The notes under the pieces were generated by a model. The model had not been told where the DNA came from. It saw nothing but the letters and a program-made list of their open reading frames with translations, and ran no database searches. Positions 25,793 to 34,707 of a stretch of DNA of 64,000 bases are shown in pieces. The translations under genes were made by a program, and so were the position numbers. The stretch lies in assembly GCA_002011235.1 (NCBI GenBank), contig MTMO01000037.1:18470-82469 (forward strand). Direction: 5' to 3'. This DNA comes from Archaeoglobus sp. JdFR-27 (lineage in GTDB: Archaea > Halobacteriota > Archaeoglobi > Archaeoglobales > Archaeoglobaceae). Positions within the stretch are counted from its first letter, which is position 1; each line of letters begins with the position of its first letter.

Positions 25793-26884
25793 ATGAAGTT
25801 CGGAACAGTTGCTCCAACCTTCCCCCCAATCGATGAGATACCGAGAACTGCAAAAAGGCTTGAAGAAAAGGGCTACGCATCTCTCTGGTTCCCTGACCAT
25901 CTGATGGGTTGGTATCCCCATGAATTATGGAAGGAGAGCGTTTTTGGAAAGTTATTCCCATCCTGCCATATGTTCTATGATGCCTTTTGTGCGATATGCT
26001 ATGCTTCATGCTCAACTGAGAGGATAAAACTCGCAACAGGTGTGACTGACGTTCTACGAAGACATCCGGCAGTTCTTCTCCAGCAGGTGGTAACAGCAAA
26101 CCACGCCAGCAACGGAAGATTCATTCTTGGAATAGGAGCAGGAGAAGGAGAAAACACACTACCCTATGGTATTGAAATGAGAAAACCCGTTGCAAGATTA
26201 GAAGAGGCTTTAGAATTGATGAGAATAATGCTGGAAACCGATTACGGAGAAAATATTAATTTTAATGGCAAGTTCTTCAAGCTCAAGAACGCAGTGTTCG
26301 ATCTAAAGCCGATAAACAAAATTCCTGTATGGATTGGTGCCCATGGAGAGAGGATGTTAAAGATTACCGCAAAATATGCAGACGGCTGGTTGCCAACAAC
26401 CATGCCACCCAAAGTATACTCTGAAAAGGTAGAGGTACTTGAAAGGTACTGCAAGAAAGAAGGGAGAGATCCGGCTGAAATTGAAAAGGGATTGTTTGTA
26501 AGCCTCGTTATTGATGAGAAAAGAGAAGAGGTTGATAGGTTACTTAAACAACCCATATTAAAGGTGAATTCCCTTTTGCTGCCATCCGAATACTTCAGAA
26601 TGCTCGGATACCAGCATCCGTTCGGAGACTTCTATGGCTTGCTAGACTACATACCTACAGAATATTCAAAGGATGATATTCTGTTAGCGTTGAAGGAGAT
26701 TCCGGATGAGGTTGTAAGACTTGCTTTTGTGAGCGGAACTGCTGAAGATGTTGCCCAAATCTTCGACGAGTATTCAAAGGCTGGAGTGGAGCATATCGTT
26801 TTGTGGAATCTAACGTATTTCGGAGACGTTTCAAAAATAAAATCCTCCTACCAGCTAATTGATGAGGTTATAAGGCATTTTTAG
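25793..26884 (+). CDS. F420-type LLM-class oxidoreductase (Mer-related, non-canonical)
   Basis: A 363-residue luciferase-like TIM-barrel protein. The N-terminus MKFGTVAPTFPPIDEI, LWFPDHLMGWYP near residue 36, the FILGIGAGEGEN segment near 106 and PVWIGAHGERMLKITAKYADGWLPT near 183 are the F420-dependent family hallmarks. The relatives reduce or oxidise small organics with coenzyme F420. It is not the methylenetetrahydromethanopterin reductase itself, which is shorter and starts differently. The TATA-like GATATATTTA about 30 bases upstream and no ribosome site suggest a leaderless or short-leader mRNA. Confidence 0.85.
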   Translation: MKFGTVAPTFPPIDEIPRTAKRLEEKGYASLWFPDHLMGWYPHELWKESVFGKLFPSCHMFYDAFCAICYASCSTERIKLATGVTDVLRRHPAVLLQQVVTANHASNGRFILGIGAGEGENTLPYGIEMRKPVARLEEALELMRIMLETDYGENINFNGKFFKLKNAVFDLKPINKIPVWIGAHGERMLKITAKYADGWLPTTMPPKVYSEKVEVLERYCKKEGRDPAEIEKGLFVSLVIDEKREEVDRLLKQPILKVNSLLLPSEYFRMLGYQHPFGDFYGLLDYIPTEYSKDDILLALKEIPDEVVRLAFVSGTAEDVAQIFDEYSKAGVEHIVLWNLTYFGDVSKIKSSYQLIDEVIRHF

Positions 26885-26928
26885 TATTTTTAAGCACTAG
26901 GCATTTTTTCAATCAATTTTAGTCATTT

Positions 26929-28116
26929 TTACCTTTTTATGAGAAACACCAGTGGAATAATCGCTATCAGCTCTATTACAAAAACGTATACCATAAGATA
27001 ATAGATAGACAGATCGTAAAAAAAGCCTGCCATTACTCCACCAAAAAACCAACCTAAACCGAAAACAGTGTTGAATATGCCATAAGCGGTTCCTCTTTTT
27101 CCAATTGATGTTAAGTCCGCTATAGCTGCTCGCATTATTGTCTCCTGCATACCCACAACAATCCCCCAAATCAAAATTCCTGAAATGACAAAGGTTAGAT
27201 CTGGACTGAAAGAGAGGAAAGGAATTAAAATTATCAGTAAGGGAACGAGGCTAAGAGAGGCTAAACCTACTCTATCGTAGACTTTGCCAATGATTAGGGC
27301 TGCTACTGCATCCACTCCCATTGCAACCGCATAGAATGCTGGGATCAAAGCATCTGAAAGTATCGATTGCACTTTAAAATGATATGAGATTATTTGAAAG
27401 TTAATAAATCCTGCCATAGCCACAAACACAAAGAGAGTGTATAACCAGAACGTTCTGGAAAGTTTCTCCTCTTTTAGCTCAGGTTCAAAAACCTCTGGCT
27501 TTGGAAATTCCAATCTTGAAAAAGCAAGAAATAAAATACATAGAAGAGCCGGAATAAAAAGAACCGCAAATCCATCTCTGAAACTTCCACCCATGTACAA
27601 CGCCAAAAACAAGACCATCGGCCCAATAACCGCTCCTAACTGATCTATCGCTTCGTGAATTCCAAATCCCCATCCCCTTCCAACCTGTTTTGTCGCAAAA
27701 GAAATCATTGAGTCCTTTGCTGGAGCTCTTACAGCCTTTCCCAACCTTTCCAGTATTATCAGGAGAGCAACGACCTCCCATCTTCCTGCCAAGGCAAGAA
27801 AAGGTACTGAAAGAATCAAACCGTATCCGATGAAGGCGAGTAACCAATATCTTTTAGTTTTATCAACCAAATATCCCGATACCAATCTTAGGGCATATCC
27901 AAGAAATTCTCCCGCTCCCGATACAACTCCAACAACCAAAGCACTAACACCAAAAGTTGCCAGAAAAGGGGCCGTTACACTTCTTGCTCCCTCATAGGTA
28001 ACATCCCCGAAAAAACTTACGATTCCCATAAGAATTATGAATTTAAGTGCCCTACTTTGGAGATTGCTACCAAAATTGCTGTTCTCAAGCTTCTTTGTTT
28101 CTTTTTTGGGATCCAT
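26929..28116 (-). CDS. Major facilitator superfamily transporter
   Basis: A 395-residue protein with about 11-12 membrane spans. YALRLVSGYLVDKTKRYWLLAFIGYG near residue 75 is the MFS loop motif, and ERLGKAVRAPAKDSMISFATKQVGRGWGFGIHEAIDQLGAVIGP near residue 127 resembles the small group of bacterial and archaeal MFS proteins of unknown substrate. The N-terminus is charged and cytosolic. It is unlike the MFS gene at 24057 in detail. Confidence 0.87.
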   Translation of the reverse strand: MDPKKETKKLENSNFGSNLQSRALKFIILMGIVSFFGDVTYEGARSVTAPFLATFGVSALVVGVVSGAGEFLGYALRLVSGYLVDKTKRYWLLAFIGYGLILSVPFLALAGRWEVVALLIILERLGKAVRAPAKDSMISFATKQVGRGWGFGIHEAIDQLGAVIGPMVLFLALYMGGSFRDGFAVLFIPALLCILFLAFSRLEFPKPEVFEPELKEEKLSRTFWLYTLFVFVAMAGFINFQIISYHFKVQSILSDALIPAFYAVAMGVDAVAALIIGKVYDRVGLASLSLVPLLIILIPFLSFSPDLTFVISGILIWGIVVGMQETIMRAAIADLTSIGKRGTAYGIFNTVFGLGWFFGGVMAGFFYDLSIYYLMVYVFVIELIAIIPLVFLIKR

Positions 28117-28155
28117 TTTAATCTAAGTGAAAATATGACATTTGATTTATTTTTA

Positions 28156-28183
28156 TTTTCTTTTGATTGTTTTCTTTTGATTG
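28156..28183. repeat. 14-bp perfect tandem duplication
   Basis: TTTTCTTTTGATTG occurs twice head to tail in the spacer upstream of both divergent genes. Confidence 0.9.
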
Positions 28184-28347
28184 GCTGAAATTGTTAAGAT
28201 TGGAGTTGAGATACTTAAATTGTGAGATTTTTAGATTGTGAGATTTGTGATTTTAAAACCACAATCGAATATCAGCCGAATGTCAACCCTACCACCGAAT
28301 GACTTTTAAGAGACTAGCGAAAAGGGTCAAACTAAATGAGGTGAATC

Positions 28348-29220
28348 ATGACAAAGAGTATGGCAAGGAACGAATTCCTTAAGGAATTGTTAAGATTGAT
28401 ACTCCTGAGTTTCCTTTTATTCATTTACTATTCGGTTGTGTCGATGGCAATTGGTTTTTCATCACATGAGAATGCGATGATTATCCTCCCAATTGTGTGC
28501 TTTTTTCAAACCGCAGTCATGAGCTATCCTATCATCCGCTCTAAATGGAGTGGATTGAAACTCATTCTGGCAATCTTTCTCATCTTTTTTGGAGTAGTAA
28601 CCTTTCTTACACAAATCGAGACCATCGTTTTTCTGAGATATCTCGTAGATATAGTTCCAGAGGAGGAAATTCCAAAGTTTTTCATCCAAGGATTTGTTAT
28701 CGCAGTGTTGTTCTCAATTTCAGCTGTAGTTATCTATGGAAAACTGAAAGGTGAGGTTATAGAGACGAAAAAAGATGATTGGCCAAGATACCTCCCTTTA
28801 AACCTAAAATTTTTAGCTCGAATGTTTGTCATTGCCATCATTTACATGATAATTTACATCCTATTCGGGATGTTTGTGGCTATGCCACTCGGAGGAGAAG
28901 TGTTTCAGGAGTACTACGCTGGATTACAGCTACCGCCATGGATTCTTCCATTTCAGATAGTAAGAGGCTTAATATGGGCTTCCTTAGCTTTTATTGTGCT
29001 AACCATGATGGATGGTAGTTGGTGGGAGAAGGCATTGGCAGTAGCCCTAATTTTTTCGATACTTCCCGCATCTTTGCTTCTGCTTCCAAACCCGTACATG
29101 CCCGATCAGATAAGAGTAGCCCATTTTTTTGAAATACTGTCTTCAAACTTTCTTTTCGGGCTTATTGCTACTTGGTTATTGAAATCTGGAACTGATGTAA
29201 CTGATAAATCTGTCAACTGA
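28348..29220 (+). CDS. Polytopic membrane protein of unknown function
   Basis: A 290-residue protein with about seven to eight hydrophobic spans (for example residues 13-36, 42-58, 66-85, 112-130, 153-175, 203-221, 231-246). There is a conserved-looking LQLPPWILPFQIVRGLIWASLAF segment near residues 193-215, which recalls uncharacterised bacterial membrane proteins, but I cannot name a family. GAGGTGAATC precedes the ATG at 28348. It lies 20 bases before the HEAT-repeat gene, so it probably heads the same operon. Confidence 0.7.
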   Translation: MTKSMARNEFLKELLRLILLSFLLFIYYSVVSMAIGFSSHENAMIILPIVCFFQTAVMSYPIIRSKWSGLKLILAIFLIFFGVVTFLTQIETIVFLRYLVDIVPEEEIPKFFIQGFVIAVLFSISAVVIYGKLKGEVIETKKDDWPRYLPLNLKFLARMFVIAIIYMIIYILFGMFVAMPLGGEVFQEYYAGLQLPPWILPFQIVRGLIWASLAFIVLTMMDGSWWEKALAVALIFSILPASLLLLPNPYMPDQIRVAHFFEILSSNFLFGLIATWLLKSGTDVTDKSVN

Positions 29221-29240
29221 TAAAAATCTAGGTGAGAAAA

Positions 29241-30017
29241 GTGGCTTTCTACGACCTATCAAAGGAGGAAAGAAGAAAACTCGTTGAAATAATAGAGCTG
29301 GAGATAAAACAAGACTTAATTCGAGGTGAAGATGAAAATATAAGAAAGTATGCATCCGATAAAGATACCTACATAAGGAGGGTTGTTTATAAAGCAATAG
29401 GAAAGCTGTACCGCGAGCAAGATATCCAGAGGAAGAGAATTCTCGAGATTCTAATGAGTATGTACAAAGATGAGAACGAGAAAATCAGGCAGGCGGTTGT
29501 TTACACTTTTGGTGAGATTGGTAAGATCGAAGCCAATAAAGTTGAATTGCTTGATGTTGCATTAAATGATACGCATCACTCAGTAAGAAATGCCGTAGTT
29601 GGGGCTCTAAAACAGATAGGTGAGAAAAATCCTCAAGCTGCTATAGAATTTGCAAGGAAATTTTTGCACCATTCTGATCCGAAAATTAGGAAAATGATCG
29701 TCCATGGAATTGAACTCAGAGGAAGAACCCATCCTGAGGATATTTTACCCCTTCTTTCAGAATTACAAAATGATTCAGATAAGGAAGTTCGAAAGATGAT
29801 AATCCATGTAATCGGACAGATTAGCTATAAAGAGGGATGTCTGGAAAAGGTTGTTTCTACTTTGAAGGAATGGGAAAACAGAGAATTGGTAAAGTTGGCA
29901 ACAGAAGAAATACTGGAGGTCCACAGGCGATACAAAAAATTCAGTGCTAAATCGTACGAGGAGGCTAAAAAGTACATTGAACAGGAATTTGAGGGGTTGA
30001 GATGTCAGAAAATCTGA
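29241..30017 (+). CDS. HEAT-repeat protein
   Basis: A protein of about 258 residues made of alpha-helical HEAT-like repeats. Repeat signatures are DENEKIRQAVVYTFGEIGKI, DTHHSVRNAVVGALKQIGEK, HSDPKIRKMIVHGIELRG and DSDKEVRKMIIHVIGQI, each about 37 residues apart. It should act as a protein-binding scaffold in the cytoplasm. AGGTGA at 29230-29235 supports the GTG at 29241; a GTG at 29232 in the same frame is the alternative. It overlaps the DUF3795 gene by 16 bases. Confidence 0.8.
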   Translation: MAFYDLSKEERRKLVEIIELEIKQDLIRGEDENIRKYASDKDTYIRRVVYKAIGKLYREQDIQRKRILEILMSMYKDENEKIRQAVVYTFGEIGKIEANKVELLDVALNDTHHSVRNAVVGALKQIGEKNPQAAIEFARKFLHHSDPKIRKMIVHGIELRGRTHPEDILPLLSELQNDSDKEVRKMIIHVIGQISYKEGCLEKVVSTLKEWENRELVKLATEEILEVHRRYKKFSAKSYEEAKKYIEQEFEGLRCQKI

Positions 30018-30564
30018 AAAATGAAAAAATGGAAATGAGTGGAACAAAAAGCAAAAGAAACTTGACAGGTTGCTGCGAAATCTACTGCTGTGCATGCCCA
30101 TTTTACAGAAGTGAGATTTCCGATTTAGCAAATAGATTGAAGGATGCCTTAAATGCAGAAAAATTCGACAAGATTGCGTTCCATTTGAGTGGGTTGGTGA
30201 GTATCGGGAATTCAAAAAGTGGCTGAACTTTCTTGCAAGGGGGAAATGCAAGGGATGCCAGGCTGAAGGGGGAAATCCTTTCTGTTCAATAAGAAAATGC
30301 TGCAGGAAAAAAGGAATCATCAGCTGTGCTGAATGCGATGATTTCCTGTGTGATAAGAAATTCCTCAAATGGATCTCTGAAAGATACAGAAACTGGAATG
30401 TTAAAAACATTAAGAGGATAAAGGAGATTGGATACGAAAAATGGCTCGAAGAAAAGGAAAAGGAGGTAAACGAGGGTTTTGTTACAGGATTGATAATAAA
30501 AGGGATTAGAGGGGCGGAGCATGGTAAAGGAGGTAAAGGTAAAATCGATCCTAAACAAGCATAA
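30002..30564 (+). pseudogene. DUF3795-like cysteine-rich protein split by a one-base deletion
   Basis: The first part, from the ATG at 30002, has the DUF3795 N-terminal motif CCEIYCCACPFYR. Near 30184 the frame must move by one base to continue as FEWVGEYREFKKWLNFLARG, then the conserved C-x2-C, GGNPFCSIRKCC and SCAECDDFLC cysteine groups to the TAA at 30562-30564. Loss of one T in the CATTTGAG run would explain the shift. Without it the product stops at 30226 with only the first cysteine group. The gene overlaps the HEAT gene before and the radical SAM gene after it. A sequencing error is possible; no convincing slippery site was seen. Confidence 0.7.
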
Positions 30565-31399
30565 AAAGCGGGATGAGTGGTTTCTCGATGATTATTCCGT
30601 GAATCCGTACTATGGTTGCACATTCAACTGCATTTATTGCTATATAAAAGGAAGCAAATACGGAAGCGCTGAATTGGCCGCGAAAATAAACGCCCCAGAA
30701 ATCCTGGATAAGCAGCTCAGGCATAGAGCAAAGAAAAAGGAATACGGAATCATCGCTCTCTCTTCCTCAACGGAGCCTTACATGCATGTTGAAAGAGAAC
30801 TTGAACTAACCAGGATGATACTTCAAAAAATTCTGAAATACAGATTTCCTGTCGAGATTGCAACAAAATCAAAGCTGGTTTTGAGAGATCTGGATATTCT
30901 TGAAAAAATCGATAGCGCTGCGATTTTACCTGCTGATTTGGCTCAAAGGTTAGGTAGGGGTGTAATTGTATCATTCTCCATCTCAACTCTAGATGAGAAG
31001 CTTGCGAAAATCGTCGAACCAGGAACTCCCTCACCAAAGAATAGACTGAAAACAATGCTGAAATGCAAGCAGGGGGGATTTCTGGTTGGTGTGAACTACA
31101 TCCCAGTCCTACCATTTCTATCAGACTCGGAAGAAAATTTGGATGAAATGATAAGAACAGCAAAAGATTACGGGGCAGATTATGTCTTGATTGGTAGCTT
31201 GACGTTGTTTGGAGACAAAGCAAACGATTGCAAAACCCTATACTACAAATTTTTAGAAGAGCATTTTCCAGAGCTCGTGTCAGAGTATAAAAGCCTATTC
31301 AGAAACTCATTTGCTCCACCAAAACGTTATCAAACAAAGTTAGCGGAGATGTCCAAGAGATTATGCAGGAAGTATGGAATAAAAAGCAGAATAGCCTAA
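30521..31399 (+). CDS. Radical SAM protein, spore-photoproduct-lyase-like family
   Basis: A 292-residue radical SAM enzyme. SVNPYYGCTFNCIYCYI near residues 26-42 carries the C-x3-C-x2-C cluster motif, and IALSSSTEPYMHVERELELTR and IATKSKLVLRDLDIL are typical of the SPL-like subgroup. The C-terminal GVNYIPVLPFLSDSEENL stretch is also conserved. The substrate is unknown; nucleic-acid or cofactor chemistry is only a guess. It overlaps the DUF3795 frame by 44 bases, pointing to translational coupling. Confidence 0.85.
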   Translation: MVKEVKVKSILNKHKKRDEWFLDDYSVNPYYGCTFNCIYCYIKGSKYGSAELAAKINAPEILDKQLRHRAKKKEYGIIALSSSTEPYMHVERELELTRMILQKILKYRFPVEIATKSKLVLRDLDILEKIDSAAILPADLAQRLGRGVIVSFSISTLDEKLAKIVEPGTPSPKNRLKTMLKCKQGGFLVGVNYIPVLPFLSDSEENLDEMIRTAKDYGADYVLIGSLTLFGDKANDCKTLYYKFLEEHFPELVSEYKSLFRNSFAPPKRYQTKLAEMSKRLCRKYGIKSRIA

Positions 31400-31532
31400 A
31401 TCGTCAATCGTTAATTGTAATCGTTAAGATCAGAGGTTAACATCTAGACATTTAGAAAAAAGAGAAAAGTGGATCAAACTGATGGTTTTCCAGGTTCTAA
31501 TTCCACTTAACATCTATCCCACTAACCCCCTC

Positions 31533-31591
31533 TAACCTCTAATACCTTAAACTAACCTCTAATACCTTAAACTAACCTCTAATACCTTAAA
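31533..31591. repeat. 20-bp unit repeated three times in tandem
   Basis: TAACCTCTAATACCTTAAAC starts at 31533, 31553 and 31573, the last copy lacking its final bases. It fills the spacer after the radical SAM gene and before the M50-like gene. No stem-loop or spacer structure like a CRISPR is present. Confidence 0.95.
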
Positions 31592-31655
31592 ACCTTAACA
31601 CCAATAAACCAGCATTTCCAAAAACGGTTTTATAAGTAGTCGGCTAACAATTCTC

Positions 31656-32348
31656 ATGCAGGGTGAACACAAATCCCGGTCATATCTCTTCTTAATTTCT
31701 TACTTACTTCTCGGATACCTTTCCTTCCAGCTCCACGAGATTGGTCATTACAAAATGGCAAGAGTTTTTGGTCTTGAGACCTTTTTTGGATTTAACCGGT
31801 GGCAAATTCTTTCTGAGAGCAGTCAATTCCAGAAGCTTGCGATTTCCGTAGCAGGACCATTGATGACTTTATTTCTTGCCTTTTTTGGATTAGCTCTTGT
31901 TTATCGATCTACAGATGTTTTATTGAAAAGAATCGGTTTTATGCTGGCTATTTTCAACTCTTTAATGGCTTTGATTCCTAATCTCATGTTTTTCAGCTGG
32001 AGCGGTGATCTAACCTGGGTCTCATATTACACCGGAATACCCGAATACTCAATCAGAATACCATTTATTCTGATCTATCTCGCTACATTGCTATTGGTTT
32101 TTAAAAAAGCTGAAAAGGAGTTCAGGTGTGCAAAATACATTGTTATCCTATTTTTCATAACCATCGCGATAATCGCTCTGAACTTCATCCTGGATTTGAT
32201 TGTATGGGAGTGGAAGAAAGCTAGCCTATTATTCCAACCTCTCTTCGGGATTTCAGCCGTAGTCATCTTAACAGATGTTTTTGCCTTCCTTGCTTTTGTG
32301 TATGTGATGCTGGTTTACAAAAGAGTGGAAAGTGATTACTCCGTATAA
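31656..32348 (+). CDS. Membrane protein with HExxH motif (M50-like)
   Basis: A 230-residue membrane protein with about six spans. LHEIGHYKMARVFG near residues 26-39 is an HExxH zinc motif inside the first span, followed by ISVAGPLMTLFLAFFGL near residue 67 like the AGP motif of site-2-type proteases. A later IPNLMFFSWSGDLTW near residue 113 may give the third ligand, but its DG pair is not clear. It is probably a divergent intramembrane metalloprotease, or a relative that has lost activity. It stands alone with TATA-like TTTTATAAG near 31629. Confidence 0.65.
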   Translation: MQGEHKSRSYLFLISYLLLGYLSFQLHEIGHYKMARVFGLETFFGFNRWQILSESSQFQKLAISVAGPLMTLFLAFFGLALVYRSTDVLLKRIGFMLAIFNSLMALIPNLMFFSWSGDLTWVSYYTGIPEYSIRIPFILIYLATLLLVFKKAEKEFRCAKYIVILFFITIAIIALNFILDLIVWEWKKASLLFQPLFGISAVVILTDVFAFLAFVYVMLVYKRVESDYSV

Positions 32349-32513
32349 GATGTTTTTTGTGTTTTACTAAAAAATTAGATGTTATCTATGGTTCTAATTT
32401 TAATGAAATTAAAAAACCTGCCATGAATTTAACTAATATTGGCTAACGAATAACTCCTTAACTTTTAACCTTTAACAAATACCCAATCTAACCTCATCCC
32501 ATACCATTTCATA

Positions 32514-32960
32514 TCATTCAATTACAAAGGATATATCCAGCTCTTTTCTGCTTTGCCTCACTCTCCATTTCAAAATTTTTATCCTGCCTATCTCTCCAGT
32601 CGTTTTTACATGCGGCCCCAAACAGCAGTTTATGTTCCAGTCTTTGATCCTTGTTATGGTCAGCCTCTTAACATAAGACGGAACAGGGAATTTATCGTAG
32701 ATTATGGTTCCAAATTCCTTTTCAGCTTCCTCTCTGTCCATTTCAAACATCTCGATTGACAAATTCTCTTCGATTATTTGATTTACCAGTTTCTCAATCT
32801 CCTCCATCTGTTCCTGAGTGGGTTTTTCTCCATACTCAACAGTTAACCTCCCTTTGTTTCCTTCAGCAAAAACACTTGTTGTAAGCTCAGCCCCAAGTAC
32901 CTTCTGAACTGCTCCTTTCAAAACATGGAGTGCAGAATCCACTTTAGGGTTCGGTTTCAT
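32514..32960 (-). CDS. AlaX-like alanyl-tRNA editing domain protein (short form)
   Basis: A 148-residue protein with the second-domain alanyl-tRNA synthetase fold. VDSALHVLKGAVQKVLGA near residues 7-24 is the helix that normally carries the H-x3-H zinc ligands; here only one histidine of that pair is visible. The C-terminal NCCLGPHVKTTGEIG (near residue 113) supplies the C-x3-H pair. AlaX enzymes remove serine or glycine from mischarged tRNA-Ala. Because one ligand of the first pair is replaced by Asp, activity is uncertain. The following 363 bases are gene-free. Confidence 0.72.
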   Translation of the reverse strand: MKPNPKVDSALHVLKGAVQKVLGAELTTSVFAEGNKGRLTVEYGEKPTQEQMEEIEKLVNQIIEENLSIEMFEMDREEAEKEFGTIIYDKFPVPSYVKRLTITRIKDWNINCCLGPHVKTTGEIGRIKILKWRVRQSRKELDISFVIE

Positions 32961-33323
32961 AAAAACGCATGAAACATCCTTTATTTGTTTTTAATGTTCA
33001 CCTTTTGCAAATTAAATCTCAATAAATCTATAGTTTTAAATGGAATTCAATCACATTCGGTTCAAATGGACATGTTACAATGTCTTTACTCTCCATACTC
33101 CTATAGCCTCATATAAAGAAAAACATCAGACATTCTAATACTAAACAAGGTGAGTCGAGGGTTATCAGAAAAACTAATCTAGATAAAGTGTGATTTTCTG
33201 AGTTTAAGATGTGATGGGAGCTGAAAAGTGCCTCGTTTCAAATATGAGGTCTAGGAAAAAAGGATGAGTATCATTTGTCAAAACATCTGATTAAAATTCA
33301 ATTTTTCCCACTTTCTTTAGACA
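32961..33323. other. Gene-free spacer, about 360 bases
   Basis: Between the minus-strand AlaX-like gene and the minus-strand manC stop. No frame above about 25 codons with a ribosome site, no tRNA and no convincing C/D-box RNA was found. A short plus-strand frame begins at 33275 and enters manC, but it does not look coding. Confidence 0.5.
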
Positions 33324-34697
33324 CTACAACTTATTTTCTCGTCCAAAATCATCCTGAAACCTTTCGATATCATCTTCACCTAAGTACTCACCAATCTGAA
33401 CCTCTATTATTTCAAGAGTTGTCAGACCCAGGTTCTCAAGTCTGTGTATTTTACCGACATCAATAAAAGTGCTTTCTCCACTCTTGAGTAAGAATTCCTT
33501 ACCATCCACAATTACCCTTGCTGTTCCTTTAACAACAACCCAGTGCTCACTTCTATGGTAGTGCCTTTGTAAACTCAATCTTCTACCAGGTAAAACTGTT
33601 AACTTCTTGATTTTGTAGAAGTCAGCCCCCTCAAGGATGGTAAACGATCCCCATGGACGATAGGCTGTTCTGTGTATTTCAGCTCTTTCATCACCTCTCG
33701 ATTTCAGAATCTCGACCACATCTTTAACTTTTTGAGCATTCTTTTTTGAGCAAACTAGAACAGCATCGCTCGTGTCAACAACAATCACATCTTTAACACC
33801 GATTACAGCAATAAGTCTTTCACCGAATATAAAGTTGTTTTTTGAGTCAACTGGTATACATTCCCCCTCGACGACGTTCTCTTTTTCATCTTTTTTGAAA
33901 ATATCATACAACGCATCAAAACTACCAACATCGCTCCAGAACGTGTTAAGGGCTACTACTGCAGCCTTATCTGTTTTTTCCATTATGCCGTAGTCTACGG
34001 ATAGCTCTGGCAGTCTCCCATAAATTTCCTGTAGATTGTCGCTTTCGAATGCTTTTACGATTTCGGGCTGATGAACTTTACATTCTTCAATGAAAAGGTT
34101 GGGTTTGAAGAGGAACATCCCGCTGTTCCAGAAATAACCTTCTTTCGTATATTCTTTAGCCTTATATAAGTTAGGTTTCTCCACAAACTTCTCCACCTCA
34201 TATCCTCCATCAAGTGGTTTTCCAGGTTTTATATAACCATAGCCGGTATGTGGGTGTGTGGCTCTAATTCCAAAGGTAACGAGATATTCCTCTGCAAGGG
34301 ATTCTGCCCCCTCAAGTGCTCTTTTATAGCTATCGTTCACGTCAACAAGATGGTCAGAAGGTAATACAGCAACCTTTGAGTTGCCATACTTATCCAGAAT
34401 TGTTTTAATGGCATAGTAAATTGCAGGTAGAGTATTCTTGGCGTCAGGTTCAATCAAAATATTTTCCTCTGGTATTTTTACACCTATTTCGGAGAGTTGA
34501 TCCAGAACTCTAAATCTGTATTTCTCATTTGCTACGATGTAAACTTCACTTGCATCAGAGAAGATTAGTGCTCTATTTACAGCTTTCTGGAATAGCGATG
34601 AATCATTAAAGAGTTTAATGAACTGTTTTGGAAAATGTTCTCTACTCAAAGGCCAAAGTCTTGTACCACTTCCACCTGCCAGTATTACTGTCTTCAC
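33324..34697 (-). CDS. manC: Mannose-1-phosphate guanylyltransferase / mannose-6-phosphate isomerase
   Basis: A bifunctional protein of about 457 residues. The N-terminal nucleotidyltransferase part starts VKTVILAGGSGTRLWPLSR and includes FVEKPNLYKAKEYTKEGYFWNSGMF near residue 165. The C-terminal cupin (from about residue 350) has the isomerase-type RPWGSFTILEG and RHYHRSEHWVVVKG segments. It makes GDP-mannose, the donor for mannosyl-3-phosphoglycerate synthase, the first gene of this operon. The GTG at 34697 with AGGGGG before it is the best start; the frame open from 34721 runs into mpgP. Confidence 0.93.
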   Translation of the reverse strand: MKTVILAGGSGTRLWPLSREHFPKQFIKLFNDSSLFQKAVNRALIFSDASEVYIVANEKYRFRVLDQLSEIGVKIPEENILIEPDAKNTLPAIYYAIKTILDKYGNSKVAVLPSDHLVDVNDSYKRALEGAESLAEEYLVTFGIRATHPHTGYGYIKPGKPLDGGYEVEKFVEKPNLYKAKEYTKEGYFWNSGMFLFKPNLFIEECKVHQPEIVKAFESDNLQEIYGRLPELSVDYGIMEKTDKAAVVALNTFWSDVGSFDALYDIFKKDEKENVVEGECIPVDSKNNFIFGERLIAVIGVKDVIVVDTSDAVLVCSKKNAQKVKDVVEILKSRGDERAEIHRTAYRPWGSFTILEGADFYKIKKLTVLPGRRLSLQRHYHRSEHWVVVKGTARVIVDGKEFLLKSGESTFIDVGKIHRLENLGLTTLEIIEVQIGEYLGEDDIERFQDDFGRENKL

Positions 34698-34707
34698 AGA
34701 ATACCCC

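Noticed and set aside
30150..30222. Programmed -1 frameshift signal in the DUF3795 gene
   Set aside because: No heptamer fits the X-XXY-YYZ pattern in the right frame, so a simple deletion is more likely.
29775..30623. 282-codon minus-strand ORF opposite the HEAT and DUF3795 genes
   Set aside because: Its F/S/H-rich composition is that of an antisense shadow of A-rich coding sequence, while the plus-strand frames show clear domains.
31533..31591. Possible CRISPR-like repeat array
   Set aside because: The 20-bp copies are directly joined with no spacers, there are only three, and no cas gene lies nearby.
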